64,000 nt of DNA from Carboxylicivirga mesophila. Its GTDB lineage: Bacteria; Bacteroidota; Bacteroidia; Bacteroidales; Marinilabiliaceae. Position 1 is the first letter of the stretch, and every line of letters starts with the position of its first letter. Under the pieces are notes generated by a model. That model ran no database searches. It was not told the origin of the DNA and saw only the letters and a program-made list of their open reading frames with translations. Made by a program: the position numbers and the translations under genes. Where the stretch lies: assembly GCF_018271975.1 (NCBI RefSeq), contig NZ_JAGUCN010000002.1, positions 372,001 to 436,000 on the forward strand, read 5' to 3'. Positions 58,301-64,000 of this stretch are shown in pieces.

Positions 58301-61300
58301 TAATCCTGGTACATTAATTACAAACTTGAGACAAGGAGAAAGTATATTCCGCTGGACGGTGACTAACGGAACCTGTAGTTATTTCTCTGATGTAACCATT
58401 ACCAATGGAGCTGTTGAGCAGGCAAATGCCGGTCAACGCGATACTACTTGTACGGGTGAAATCAAACTGAACGCGAATGAGCCTATCAATGCTTTAGGAG
58501 AATGGAGCGTACTGGTTGGTAATGGTAATTTTGAGGATAAAACTAAGTTTAACACCGTTGTTACAAACTTGGATAAAGGCGAAAACCATTTTGTATGGAC
58601 ACTATACAATGGTAGTACACAATCGAAAGATACAGTGGTGATTGTTAACAACATTGTGGCACAAGCTTATGCAGGCTTAGACAAGGCTATCTGTAATACT
58701 GATACCTTTGAGTTAAGTGCTATCGCACCGGAGCCAGGCCGTGGCGTCGTGCAGTGGTCAGTAGTTAGCGGAGGCGGTTTGTTCGACGATGTGGCATCTC
58801 CATCAACCATTGTGAGAGACTTAGGTCAAGGAGCTAATGTGTTGAAGTACCGCATATCTTTAGGTAGGTGTTATTCTGAAGCATATATCACAATTTCAAA
58901 CAATACACCAACGACACCAGATGCTGGTGAAGATCAAGTGATTTGTACAGATTCGATACAGTTATTACCTAATACACCTGCGTTTGGAACCGGTAAATGG
59001 AGTGTAGCAAGTGGTTATGCCGAACCGGATCCATTACTTAGGGATTGGGCCAAAAAACTGGCGCCAGGTGAAAACCTACTGGTGTGGACCATTGATAATG
59101 AGAACTGTAAGCTTTCTGACACCATTAAGGTGCAGAATAATCAACCGTCAGTAGCTTTTGCAGGCCACGATAGAGAAGTTTGTGAAAGTGAGGTTGTGCT
59201 TTCAGCTAATAATCCTGAGCAAGGTGTTGGCCGCTGGGAGTTGGTAGCTGGTTCGGGTACTATTACTGATGTAACTGACCGCAACACCCTTGTAACTGGT
59301 TTAGGTAATGGTGTCAATCGATTCCGATGGATTATCGACAATAATGGATGTATCTCAACTGATGAAGTGGATATCCACTTCAACCTGATTGAGGCCTTTG
59401 CCGGATACGATGATGTAATTTGTGAAGATTATAAAGTGCTTTCTGCCAATGCTGCTTTTCCGGGTACAGGAACCTGGGGTGTTGAAGCAGGTGCCGGAAC
59501 GGCTATATTTGACGATCCAAGCGATCCATATACTACTGTAAGAGGATTGCAGCCAGGGCCAAATGAGCTGCTTTGGACAATTAATTATGGTGGCTGTTCA
59601 TCAACTAGTAAAGTGATTATTACGAATGATAGTCCATCACCAGCTTTTGCAGGCGATAATCAGTCATTGTGTGTGAGTAATTCAACAGTGCTCTCTGCTA
59701 ATGATCCGGCCAGGGGTGAAGGTGAGTGGACTATATTGAATGGCTCAGCCTCATTTAGTAGTATGATTGAGCATAATCCAACTGTCACAGATTTAGCCTT
59801 TGGTGATAATATCTTCCGCTGGACAGTTACGCATAATAGTTGTGTTTCAGAGGCAGATGTAATGGTAAGCTTTAATCGAATTGATGCTTTCGCAGGTGAT
59901 AATCAGGAGCTGTGTTCTGATGAAGTGCAACTGGCTGCCAATACAGCTAACCCAGGCATGGGAACATGGACCATAGTAGGTGGTACCAGTCAGGCTGTCT
60001 TTGAAGATATTAATAATCCTAATACAAAGGTTAGTAATCTTGCTAAAGGTGCCAATGTACTGCGATGGACCATTAATTATCGTGGTTGCGAAACCAAGTC
60101 AGAAGTGGTTATGACCAATAATTCACCAAGTACAGCTTATGCAGGTAACCTGCAGGAATTGTGCGTAGATAACACTACACTAGATGCGACTATTCCGATG
60201 CCAGGTGTTGGAGCATGGGATGTGTTAATGGGATCAGGTACTATTGCCGAAGTGAACAATGCTAAAACGGCCGTTACTGGTTTGTCAAAAGGCGATAATG
60301 TGTTCAGATGGACCGTCACCAATGGTGTTTGTACTTCTACCGATGAAGTGCGCATCATCAATAACGAACCATCGGTACCTTATGCAGGAAAGGATGAGGA
60401 GAGTTGTCAGAACTTTATGAGCTTGAAAGCAGAAGCACCATCCTTTGGTAGTGGTTTGTGGAGTATTGAGCAAGGCGGAGGTAATTTTGACGATCCAACC
60501 AGCCCAACAGCTACAATATCGAACCTTAATCCGGGCGCCAATATTCTAAGATGGACCATTACACAGGGACAATGTGAACTGAGCCATTCAATTACTGTAA
60601 CTAATAATGCTGCAGCTGTAGCTAATGCAGGTCCCGATGTTCAGGATTGTAAAGACTGGTCAGCGCTTGATGCTAATATTCCACCGACTGGTTTGGGTAT
60701 CGGCGAGTGGTCACTGGTATCTGGTAAAGGTGAATTCGATGATATTTCGGGTGCCAAAACTACTATCCGTAACCTGGGATTTGGCGAGAATATTCTGATG
60801 TGGACCATTACCAATGGGGCATGTTTCTCATCTGATCAGGTGACTATCTTTAATAAAACACCAGACCAGGCAGCTGCAGGCGATGACCGCACTACCTGTG
60901 AAGATTATATTGTTCTTAATGCCAATATACCGGTTGATGGAGTTGGAGAATGGACAGTAGTAAGTGGTAGTGGTGCGTTTGATGATGCCACCAAGTACAA
61001 TACCATGGTAACGGGAGTTGGCTATGGTGAAAATATCTATAAGTGGACGATTGCTTATGGTGATTGTGTTACAGAAGATGTGGTGGTTATTACCAGTAAC
61101 AAAGCCTATCCGTTTGCCGGTGAAGATGATGTTACTTACGAGCCTGAATATGCCATGCAGGCGCAAAATCCTGGTACATTCAATGGTGTATGGTCTGTTG
61201 TAGCCGGAGGCGGTACTTTTGATGATCCAAACTTCTTTAATACAACTGTTCGTAACCTGCCGGCCGGAAAGAGTACCTTCCGCTGGACCATTACAACTGA

Positions 61301-62138
61301 TGGGTGTGAGGCATATGACGATGTAATAATTGAATATAAAGAGGTGCCGGAAGCTGGCTTTACGGTTAATAACGAAGCTGGCTGCTTCCCATTGGAAGTG
61401 AAGTTTACCAACTATTCGGTAGGAGGTAGCGCGTTTACATGGGAGTTTGGTGATGGAGCCACCACAACTGAAAGAGGCCCTGTTTATACCTATCAGAATC
61501 CGGGAACATATACAGCTGTATTAACAGTGGAGGGGCCTGACGGTAATGATGCCATTTACACTCAGCAAATAATTGTTCATGATCATCCGGTAGCTGATTT
61601 CAATGTAGGACCTGAAATTGTGTACCTGCCGCAGGATGAAATCAGGTGTTATGATATGTCGGTTGATGCGGCCAGTTGGTTCTGGGAGTTTGGTGATGGC
61701 CAGACCTCTGCTGAGCAGAATCCATCATATACATACGCCAAAGAAGGAGTTTATTCCATCAGCCTGACTGTGCAGAATGAGTTTGGTTGCGAAAACAGGT
61801 ATACGCAATCAGATGCTGTAACAGCGTTGTTGAGTGGCTTTATAGAGTTTCCTAATGCCTTTAAGCCACGTCCTGGAGGTGCAGGTAATTCGGGTACAAT
61901 TGGCGAGCGAAATGACGCTATATTTAAACCTAAACACCGCGATGTTGAAGTTTACCACATTCAGATATTCAACCGTTGGGGACAGCTTATTTTTGAGTCG
62001 CACGATGTGGAAGAAGGATGGGATGGCAACTATAAAGGCCAACTGGCACCTCAGGCTGTATACGTTTATAAGGTAGCAGGTAAGTTTACCAATGGACGCG
62101 AGTTCAGCAAAGCAGGTAGTATATTATTAGTGAGATAA
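43386..62138 (+). CDS. Giant SprB-like surface adhesin, 6250 residues, type IX secretion cargo
   Basis: One uninterrupted frame of 18.75 kb. The start (MGVNTQALIGY) precedes a late hydrophobic signal segment (about 17-36, cleavage near VGQI). Residues about 500-1170 are Ig-like units with a Cys-led YCxxDP pattern and GGxF. Residues 1220-3950 are about thirty SprB-type repeats (CFGANDGEVKL, GGSGNYTFEYS style). Residues about 3950-4400 are further Ig-like units. Residues 4406-5982 are about nineteen tryptophan-rich units (AGxDxxxC, xGxGxW, WTI pattern). Two PKD domains (5989-6144) and the type B sorting domain (6154-6250, IFNRWGQLIFES, GWDGNYKG, AVYVYKVAG) close it. Such proteins move along the cell surface or bind polysaccharide and other cells. 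Its PorP/SprF partner starts five bases downstream. Confidence 0.95.
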   Translation: MGVNTQALIGYRLKKRMASSMLILVLLLLSGIKAVGQIYQYDNKCTGGVIYASEVLANAIGAGANIPLADQTGGVFVTSDPDLILAGNDENAIIYGTKDVGGGQRLDWIVNGITYRINIKKLLGSAGAPIVIDFYTNTPDVCIIPYNAIVYVTIQGGSSYYDITITDETNAVITELFNVSTNITNYPINLGNFSTDKIFTIKAVSDGGACVADVSAVMPVSFTASNIPQTYQLQDINGNTYATGCSSTGVDLYLSNSEDQVTYNVYSGGTHVLGPINGNNTGNKLFLGTVNTIGITSYYLEATHNGSGCQTTMGNMTVNLASAPVASIAPGTIFEKCFGAPDQFDITLNISPIDQGPWNVVITDGTNDYAFVANTYDDAWRTPNIQATTTFTIKSIVDKNGCVNTVNNGSAQITVNPKPAVTLVGPDRVCMGNSINLGTSVAPVGIVIVDYDWSTGAKGPGLDNINVTPSIQPIHTYDVTVTSDKGCVGSAVKNITVNSLPAVSFTSPKYTFCQDDPSVTLSSVPAAGGSYNIGSAVFDPSIMPVGSQSVTYTYTDVTTGCTNSDTKLFTVNPVPNVSITGLNASYCADAGVLTMQGNPPGGGAVPFGSFTCFPNGGFFNDNGDGTADFNTVQAVADQGPGDYYFSYTAVNSLGCDATATERVTINADLNATVNYTGLANFYCGDNPAQDVTLTGNVPGDGIFTILPAWAATGADPAFVDNGNGTATFNPYKAGGGTFDITYEYTDATGCTGRRTYSTTVGATLVFNLDGQTFCQGDPVQTLTATPAGGYFSIQAPNGTVHSPIANGNSTWFDPSTRMDGIYQITYLYDNGTGCLTSQTYPVEIKKAPYPDFSIEGTGKYCEQQGPVKLTKVTSNPGVFTGTGVTEVSNVYYFNPDIAGEGIHTITFTTDSLGCRSVKTMDVEVVTSPVLDIQVDPSLTYCDNEPGVVIEGLVDGTASLTGNFTSATNPGGDYLVLNEYAAEGIALNDGKGWLNPGVGPGNYAVTYIYENPGNGCIYQHTENIQILQSDGANFNGISDGAVLCQGTGIVNLYGLLPNGGTGRFPTQNPADPTPDPTADPDKNTGVINSGALDGEAYFDTRLLSPGNYTLLYEYTNAAGCTNYSEKNFTIVEGPVDVYQVTGGGAYCVDDPVATKGVFIGIDGSTAGVTYELRLGGTPVQTKTGPVGGGPMNFDNRVTAVGTYSVWARLGGCEAPMSGNVNVELYDLLLQLDGVNAVKHVTCFGANDGEVKLIASGGSGNYTFEYSLNGGAWTVNPNTTPDHFINLVPGDYQFRITDQSGTACALPAGREVNVTINSAAAALNVVYTQLSKNGCDCAASPADCDGAALLTISGGTKFTDLVTYPSGYLVEWPATVTNLSADLLTATQLSEGTYTVNVTDANGCTSSVIVTIEKEADLTLVLNSQDDNQCFGVNAAKARITATGGSGQYRYSYDGGTNWTLPTASTTYETGTLSTGNHTILVRDSEHPHCTAGFTVTIVGPASGLTVGVTPTGETCVGDADGYITLNITGGTAPYRYQMDGAGAILAVPPTFEIHGITNGAHTITILDGNDCSVNEVFTIEKAPVIDLSGDVTNATCDSNNDGKVVLTANPANVNYVYSRDAGANWQSSPVFDFLSAGTYNFIVQDNVKGCTAALNNITVADDPAIAINPAAAIQHVVCFGEANGAFTALATGGQPTGSFEYAIATDAGGNPIYQDSPIFSGLPAGTYDLWVRNKGTLCEVYQSDYVVINNPAAPLSVSLNSKSDIECVGGNTGEIDIDVNDGWPGYTYQWRNKATNENFGTTQDLNQANAGKRIAGATYEVVVTDLRGCTFTFEETVTEPLAWNATVTTTPNTITNAATDPSIIGNGTAALSPVSGGSDPATYTYEWFTSTNTSIAIGVTSIANLDPGNYYVIITGSVVGCDHRVDFVIGDTTVPLAFDLAKVDAACNGENGKLLISITGGTPDYTIQYQRNADPVQSISGTSANYHEIAGAAGTYTVTVLDNSGGTVTQTITITQPVAFTVNGIENYDNCEAEIDVTISETDNYRVTWVVPAGAPAIAVRNINSGNSFTESGLTYAGDYIVTVENIASGCIQSDIITLREPKLTVVEDLTQHKDLLCNAADNGYLAVSMTGREPGHVFNYVWQNLTTGAPSIDTGSTPSIGSAHAVDAGVWQVTVTSSDNCVAVLGGMIITQPAALTLSDPLVKNITTCSSHDNGQVEVSVSGGTAPYTVTVTNGTITRTETLSVSAFTFTDLPAGSTYTVSVTDDNACAPVTKPFVITAPQAVSLTNVTGTISCFGPNDGVISFDITGGVQDAGNNHNVYDLVITGDNGFNLGTQIDVLAIPSYTFSLPSLAPGTYTIRVWDNLATVDPTSACPDPAYETSVTLSHLEVTESIINKTCPGGVDNGSIELTIIGSGNYTWVWTYPNGTTVNSPGIISQYNLGAGTYILSLTDVDRGCTLPPLTYTVDYDRQVEITNWDLKDVDCYNQANGSITNIIHTASVPPVYTWTGVAAGNENLTEQTNLDVGFYQLEIREPGTGCSAIETFEIKQPENLHFNLLNALSCSPFNQRIYVDGLVGGNGVIANYTYRWIGPDGNLLPDVTDNIDVTQEGLYTVTVTDELAKCSLTKSISIEGEMSVVITKQQNVSCFGLADGAIEVSILGGPSDRQFVYNWEVFDGTNWVNTGAPTANASLTNITKGTYRVVVSAVDAINYPCSVTSSDIVITEPLEIQYVNINPINITTCSSAATGAIELAVTGGSGVYYLDYTGDNVTDLVSNDGLFRVDNLTAGLYQLRLSDSNGCVTNPVIKDVTINAPDPLVLTLDNTATTIACDTEGTGAIVFDIHGGNKDAGGNPHYEITVTGETTRNVITEGTVTYTGLNSGIYVIKVVDMLASTQSACTQLEETVNLELLTVDGLVIDNTCASTTNNVGAIRNITISGATDYDWDWDEVNGNVVSDNNSLNQENLAAGTYILNVTDNDRACTISKEFIVGEDITLNITGVAVPLTCYGANDGKISGVNITGTVDYTFNWSGPGPVDNTRIDGQENLEPGSYLLEVIDNTNGCRVNQTWLIEESPEITYDLEFVVESCDPYERGINVLNPTGGNTSSPADFSYTWRGPGNVVYNGQNLTGLTVGGTYTVTVADNNCAVTKSIDVPKELVITPTITELNCNGNVNGAIAISITGGSGNFSYQWTRNGVAYSNNLDISGLDAATYELTVTDNTETDGSNCTYIWSYDLNSPAPIIVTGTATDIICNGDANGQIAINVSGGSGIYTYTWTSVDGSGLVAADQNQTGLSGGTYTVVVEDANGCVSAPFDFTVNEFEAIDFTFIPTDADCDGANGAIDVTPSGGSGTYAYHWSASDGGVVSAADKDQEDLSGLVSGTYTLKVWDADPLENRTSCFIEKTIQLTKPITIEPTVKNQTCAGTENGEIGIIVNGGTAPYSFVWSTADGNAAKLDVNAQNQSELSAGTYTVEITDSRTVACVKSFDIVVGVDSNIEIISNVSPVNCNGGTDGSIALVQVSGGLAGNYSYNWTGSGTGIIQGQRNQSGLSAGNYVVTVTDDDTGCNIQEAFTVNEPSVLSVSVDNLVDVLCKGDLSGEISVVASGGTPFINGAGNPYYEYVWIGPSANLIQDSDTQTGLVAGDYTVTVKDANGCSSATLDIEIQEPATALSATLDNVIDVSATGGNDGQIFITVSGGTGGKNIAWTGIDLLGNPIAGITQNTVNPRDLVAGSYKVVVTDDNGCDVTIDGIVVEEPNMPLTMTVLIDNIRPCHGDGNGAISVTANGGTAPYTITLYDSGNNVIQTVNADALSQNNLAAAVYRVEISDNGGNTISRNDLAITEPAPLVITAAITQDVDCYNASTGAMNFRVEGGVPDASGYYKVTVTGPQGYRSELDNIEEGIDYPLNNLPAGGYWLSVIDDSNGDGAFVLSDNCSAQITATINQLSAIVDVDNDATICVGQTASLQLTVSNYPVSAANPLDVTLSDGTTATLTGISTVVDVTPIVSTVYSVVDIEDGSGCPKGPGNNGSSATVVVNEQPIAQLSLVGDGEICEGETASLRIRLVEGVSPWSVTYTDGVTSTTLNNINTADRSTIVNVSPVSNTTYSLVSVTDDNGCSGLVAGIVDIIVNESPSVTMAVSGSTTVCQGTASALEFTFPTGSPDYSVTISENGVNRTFNATPLTGNTYELPISPSVTTNYQLVAVADSKGCSVPINGGTTLTINVENNPAAAGVITGDMVACQGSTGTYSVGAIADADTYLWTVPAAMGTIITGNGTNTITVEFLNSFTGSGLITVSGVNSCTTGANSSIGVTASLLPAKPNIPAGPVNICETETGLRYRIDPVINASSYSWSIPEGLEFIGDNTGTEVELQVKPAYNNFVGEVKVTATNACGDGPESDPLLVTVSPLPVANAGTDEYGVCASTHQLNAVDPGVGFTGQWTVAAGTARIVAGEENLFNANVTGISHGENTFVWTVTNTATGCSSSDEVSIFNDQVVISASADNNTVCDGEVTVTGTPVYTDASHGYWTVIVGSGNIETPSASITRITNLGDGLNTIEWTIVKNGCESKATVDVFNNQPTVPVIYDKDGNPATVIDLVCGENFTDISATAPVLAGEVGTWRVVSGSANIGANPNAANINVTDVALGETTITYTMQNGSCIEVATVVLRNNKLNVFAGDDVTQCDDVYTLGATVPGAGVTGQWSIPAGMGSGIFNNGNSPVATISDLGRGANTLRWTLNKNGCESSDEVVITNNSSTTASVGAAQTICAYEAVLTGNTPLAAMGEKGFWSVIKGSGSFDDVSAPDTKVNGLSHGENIFRWTIVHNGCSSSADLIVNNLHVDVYAGKDTIICGKTVTLNANTPLPGHTGEWSLIAGEGGGTFKPEDINNPSILIGGLDYGRNGFVWTINNAGCTSSDSIFVTNNNPYYLDSNGDKREISAGDPIYVNSPNAVMVADTPESPGTGIWSLVLGGGDIDDPTNPGTLITNLRQGESIFRWTVTNGTCSYFSDVTITNGAVEQANAGQRDTTCTGEIKLNANEPINALGEWSVLVGNGNFEDKTKFNTVVTNLDKGENHFVWTLYNGSTQSKDTVVIVNNIVAQAYAGLDKAICNTDTFELSAIAPEPGRGVVQWSVVSGGGLFDDVASPSTIVRDLGQGANVLKYRISLGRCYSEAYITISNNTPTTPDAGEDQVICTDSIQLLPNTPAFGTGKWSVASGYAEPDPLLRDWAKKLAPGENLLVWTIDNENCKLSDTIKVQNNQPSVAFAGHDREVCESEVVLSANNPEQGVGRWELVAGSGTITDVTDRNTLVTGLGNGVNRFRWIIDNNGCISTDEVDIHFNLIEAFAGYDDVICEDYKVLSANAAFPGTGTWGVEAGAGTAIFDDPSDPYTTVRGLQPGPNELLWTINYGGCSSTSKVIITNDSPSPAFAGDNQSLCVSNSTVLSANDPARGEGEWTILNGSASFSSMIEHNPTVTDLAFGDNIFRWTVTHNSCVSEADVMVSFNRIDAFAGDNQELCSDEVQLAANTANPGMGTWTIVGGTSQAVFEDINNPNTKVSNLAKGANVLRWTINYRGCETKSEVVMTNNSPSTAYAGNLQELCVDNTTLDATIPMPGVGAWDVLMGSGTIAEVNNAKTAVTGLSKGDNVFRWTVTNGVCTSTDEVRIINNEPSVPYAGKDEESCQNFMSLKAEAPSFGSGLWSIEQGGGNFDDPTSPTATISNLNPGANILRWTITQGQCELSHSITVTNNAAAVANAGPDVQDCKDWSALDANIPPTGLGIGEWSLVSGKGEFDDISGAKTTIRNLGFGENILMWTITNGACFSSDQVTIFNKTPDQAAAGDDRTTCEDYIVLNANIPVDGVGEWTVVSGSGAFDDATKYNTMVTGVGYGENIYKWTIAYGDCVTEDVVVITSNKAYPFAGEDDVTYEPEYAMQAQNPGTFNGVWSVVAGGGTFDDPNFFNTTVRNLPAGKSTFRWTITTDGCEAYDDVIIEYKEVPEAGFTVNNEAGCFPLEVKFTNYSVGGSAFTWEFGDGATTTERGPVYTYQNPGTYTAVLTVEGPDGNDAIYTQQIIVHDHPVADFNVGPEIVYLPQDEIRCYDMSVDAASWFWEFGDGQTSAEQNPSYTYAKEGVYSISLTVQNEFGCENRYTQSDAVTALLSGFIEFPNAFKPRPGGAGNSGTIGERNDAIFKPKHRDVEVYHIQIFNRWGQLIFESHDVEEGWDGNYKGQLAPQAVYVYKVAGKFTNGREFSKAGSILLVR
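47050..55230 (+). repeat. About thirty SprB-type repeats inside the giant adhesin
   Basis: Units of about 80-110 residues, each with a Cys followed by xGxxxG and an [I/V]xxxxGG[S/T]xxY strand, for example CFGPNDGVISFDITGG, CYGANDGKISGVNITG and CNGDANGQIAINVSGG. Each repeat also has an LxxGTYTVxVxDxxGC end. At least two units lack the leading Cys (near residues 1850 and 3680). The count of about thirty is by eye. Confidence 0.85.
56601..61330 (+). repeat. About nineteen tryptophan-rich repeats inside the giant adhesin
   Basis: Units of about 75-90 residues with pattern AxAGxDxxxC, LxAxxPxxGxGxW, VxxGxGxFDDxxxxxTxVxxL, GxNxxxWTIxxxxCxSxDxVxIxNN. The conserved Cys pair in each unit may form a disulfide. 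The last unit has lost the first Cys (EDDVTYEPEYAMQAQ). Two similar units occur in the 1462-residue adhesin on the other strand. Confidence 0.85.
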
Positions 62139-62143
62139 AAACC

Positions 62144-63226
62144 ATGATAAACAATATGCACACATTTGAAAGAATACTTAGTTATCTTATAAAGAGCACT
62201 TTCGTCTTATTCTGTTTGCTGTCAATCAGTGTCAGGGCGCAAGATGTATCCTTTTCTCAAATGTATGCTACACCTATGTACCTGAGCCCTTCTTTTACAG
62301 GGCTCACACAAGGTACTCGAATGAGTTTAACGTATCGCGATCAATGGCCAGGTATTGCCAAAGCCTATCGTTCATATGCTTTGGCAGCCGACCATTTTTT
62401 TGATCAGTACAGCAGTGGTCTTGGCATTATGGTTTTGCGCGATGATAGTGGTAATGGTTTATTGGTAAGGCAGGATATTAGTGCGCTTTATGCCTATGAA
62501 ATTGAAATTGCCCGGGATATATATGTCAGACCGGGTATTGAATTCATCTATAAAGAGCGTAACCTGAGTTTGCTGGATGCCATTTTTCCCTCTGACCAGG
62601 GAGATGGAGGTGTTGCCTTGCCCAGTGCCGGAAGTGGAAATAGCGAGTATAATCACAAGCAGTTTGATGCTGCTGCATCAGCCATGATTTATAACGATAA
62701 CTTCTGGTTTGGTTTTGCCATGCATAATCTGGTAAAAAGCAATGTAGGCGTCACCGATATTGAAACCTATAATCCGTTTAAAACATCAGTGTATGGCGGC
62801 TATAAATACCGCTATAAAGATAAAGCCAGGCGTAACGATGAACAAAGTATTACACTTGCATTTAACTATCGTTTGCAACAAAACTTCAATCAATTGGATA
62901 TCGGCACCTACTGGTATATTAATCCCATGGAATTGGGGTTGTGGTACCGCGGAATTCCGTTTGCTTCAAATGGAGGACTCATTAACAACGATGGCTTGAT
63001 ATTTATTCTCGGCATCAATGTGGGACCAGCGCGATTGGCATATAGCTATGACTGGACATTGTCAGAATTAAGTGGTTATAGCAATGGTGCCAATGAGTTG
63101 AGCGTAATCTATCGCTTTAACCAGTCGGTTAAGAAGCATAAATCGAGGGGCGCTATACCATGTAGTGCGCCTGGCTATAGTGGTTCAGGGTCGAAGTACC
63201 GAAGAAAAACACGTTCATTCTTCTAA
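62144..63226 (+). CDS. PorP/SprF family type IX secretion membrane protein (partner of the giant adhesin)
   Basis: 360 residues. The signal peptide (cleavage near VRAQ) is followed by DVSFSQMYATPMYLSPSFTG, the family start, and later LTYRDQWPGIAKAYRSYALA, LDIGTYWYINPMELGLWYRG. The barrel is followed by a polar tail RGAIPCSAPGYSGS then KYRRKTRSFF, similar in kind to the tail of the paralog at 18276. It starts five bases after the adhesin stop, so co-translation is likely. Its role is secretion and anchoring of the adhesin through type IX. Confidence 0.93.
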   Translation: MINNMHTFERILSYLIKSTFVLFCLLSISVRAQDVSFSQMYATPMYLSPSFTGLTQGTRMSLTYRDQWPGIAKAYRSYALAADHFFDQYSSGLGIMVLRDDSGNGLLVRQDISALYAYEIEIARDIYVRPGIEFIYKERNLSLLDAIFPSDQGDGGVALPSAGSGNSEYNHKQFDAAASAMIYNDNFWFGFAMHNLVKSNVGVTDIETYNPFKTSVYGGYKYRYKDKARRNDEQSITLAFNYRLQQNFNQLDIGTYWYINPMELGLWYRGIPFASNGGLINNDGLIFILGINVGPARLAYSYDWTLSELSGYSNGANELSVIYRFNQSVKKHKSRGAIPCSAPGYSGSGSKYRRKTRSFF

Positions 63227-63360
63227 TCTTTGAGCTTGTTTAATCATTCCTAATAGCTTAGTCTGTTTTTGCTGATGTATCAAGAATAGCAGATAGTCAA
63301 ATCACCTGCACTGTTCATTAAAAAAAAGGAGCAAATATTTTTATATGATGGGTAATCAGT

Positions 63361-63368
63361 TATATTTG
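63361..63368 (+). promoter_or_regulatory. Bacteroidota-type -7 box upstream of the OmpH gene
   Basis: TATATTTG fits TAnnTTTG exactly, 40 bases before the ATG, with a TTTT near the expected -33 position. Confidence 0.45.
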
Positions 63369-63408
63369 TTCTCCGTTAAATTAAAGGTTAAATTTCACTA
63401 GGGAGAGT

Positions 63409-64000
63409 ATGAAACAATTATCAACAGTGCTGAATGGCGTTTTATTAATTGCTGTTATTATATTATTTGTATTACATTTTAAAAGCACCGGAACTGACAA
63501 TAATGCAACGGCTGCAGACGGACAAAGTGCAGGCGGAGAGTTTTTTCCTGTAGCCTATATTAATACAGATTCTTTACTTCTGCATTACTCATTTGCCAAG
63601 GAAGTTAACGAGCAACTGATGAGCAAAGAAGAAGCGTCAAGAGCTGATTTTAACGAAAAAGCCAGGGTGTTTCAGCAAGATGCTGTTGAGTTTCAGCGTA
63701 AAGTACAAAACAACGGTTTCTTGAGTATGGAACGTGCTCAAAAAGAGCAGCAGCGTTTGGCCAAAGCGGAGCAGGATTTAGCTCAGTTAAATCAAACACT
63801 AACCAATGAGTTGATGAGAGAGCAGGAAAAACTTAATCGTCAGTTGCGCGATACTTTAATCAACTATTTGGAAGAGTATAATAAGCAAAAGCCATACAAG
63901 GTGATTTTAAGCAATACACTTGGAGATAATGTGCTTTATGGCGCTGCAGGTGTTGATATTACCAACGAAATTGTTGAAGTATTAAATGCACGTCATGCTG
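63409..64000 (+). CDS. OmpH/Skp-like periplasmic chaperone (3' end outside window)
   Basis: The ATG at 63409 opens 197 codons without a stop to the end of the window. A signal or anchor segment (LLIAVIILFVLHF) precedes VAYINTDSLLLHYSFAKEV, the typical start of the OmpH/Skp domain, and a long charged coiled coil (MERAQKEQQRLAKAEQDL) that forms the arms of the trimer. It continues into the second half of the domain, PYKVILSNTLGDNVLYGAAG. Skp-like proteins hold outer-membrane proteins during their transit. It lies downstream of the porP-type gene with a separate promoter candidate. Confidence 0.88.
   Translation, partial: MKQLSTVLNGVLLIAVIILFVLHFKSTGTDNNATAADGQSAGGEFFPVAYINTDSLLLHYSFAKEVNEQLMSKEEASRADFNEKARVFQQDAVEFQRKVQNNGFLSMERAQKEQQRLAKAEQDLAQLNQTLTNELMREQEKLNRQLRDTLINYLEEYNKQKPYKVILSNTLGDNVLYGAAGVDITNEIVEVLNARHA

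Overview
This 64 kb window is chromosomal DNA of a Bacteroidota bacterium, most likely a free-living, gliding member such as a Marinilabiliales or Cytophagales relative (the rank below phylum is inference). The signs are two giant type IX secretion cargo proteins with the gliding-type C-terminal sorting domain, each followed directly by a PorP/SprF partner; SusC-style carboxypeptidase-regulatory leaders; an HU-like protein of the Bacteroidota-specific form; many outer-membrane barrels and lipoproteins; and no regular Shine-Dalgarno sequences. Superoxide dismutases, a peroxiredoxin and proline dehydrogenase point to oxygen exposure. I saw no rRNA, tRNA, CRISPR array, prophage or complete insertion sequence.

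Layout. 1-2.7 kb is a small AT-rich accessory patch: the end of a trypsin-like protease, an orphan coding fragment, and two tandem paralogous secreted/membrane proteins. The paralogs have nearly identical 3' ends, and the second is frameshifted in a C7 run. 2.7-5.3 kb holds a periplasmic thioredoxin, a START-domain lipoprotein and a normal NADP-type glutamate dehydrogenase on the minus strand. 5.8-14.9 kb is the most unusual block: an HU-like protein, then two very large paralogous proteins that combine receiver domains with the ATP-binding half of PEP synthase/pyruvate phosphate dikinase, then, 11 bases on, a second glutamate dehydrogenase homologue that has lost the catalytic lysine and a substrate-binding lysine. 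I read the last three as one operon and a probable signalling or metabolic-control system whose sensor ligand and output are not known to me.

14.9-18.3 kb carries small envelope proteins and an Hsp20 chaperone. 18.3-23.7 kb is the first T9SS pair, a 1462-residue PKD-repeat adhesin overlapping its PorP/SprF gene. 24-32 kb is housekeeping and stress genes: proline dehydrogenase, a MATE exporter, a manganese-type and an iron-type superoxide dismutase in tandem, nitroreductase, GTP cyclohydrolase I, barrels and a peroxiredoxin. 32.3-36.7 kb is an ECF sigma factor with a TonB/anti-sigma-like protein, divergent from a von Willebrand A protein. 36.7-37.5 kb is a non-coding stretch with a decayed 42-base tandem repeat. 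37.5-39.8 kb is aroB-aroA. 40-43.3 kb has two envelope genes, a small secreted protein and dprA with a TTG start.

43.4-62.1 kb is one open frame of 6250 codons, a SprB-like adhesin with about thirty SprB-type repeats, about nineteen tryptophan-rich 80-90-residue repeats, two PKD domains and the type B sorting domain. Its PorP/SprF gene starts five bases later, and an OmpH/Skp-like gene runs off the right end. Many transcription units end in clear intrinsic terminators, several of them shared by converging genes.
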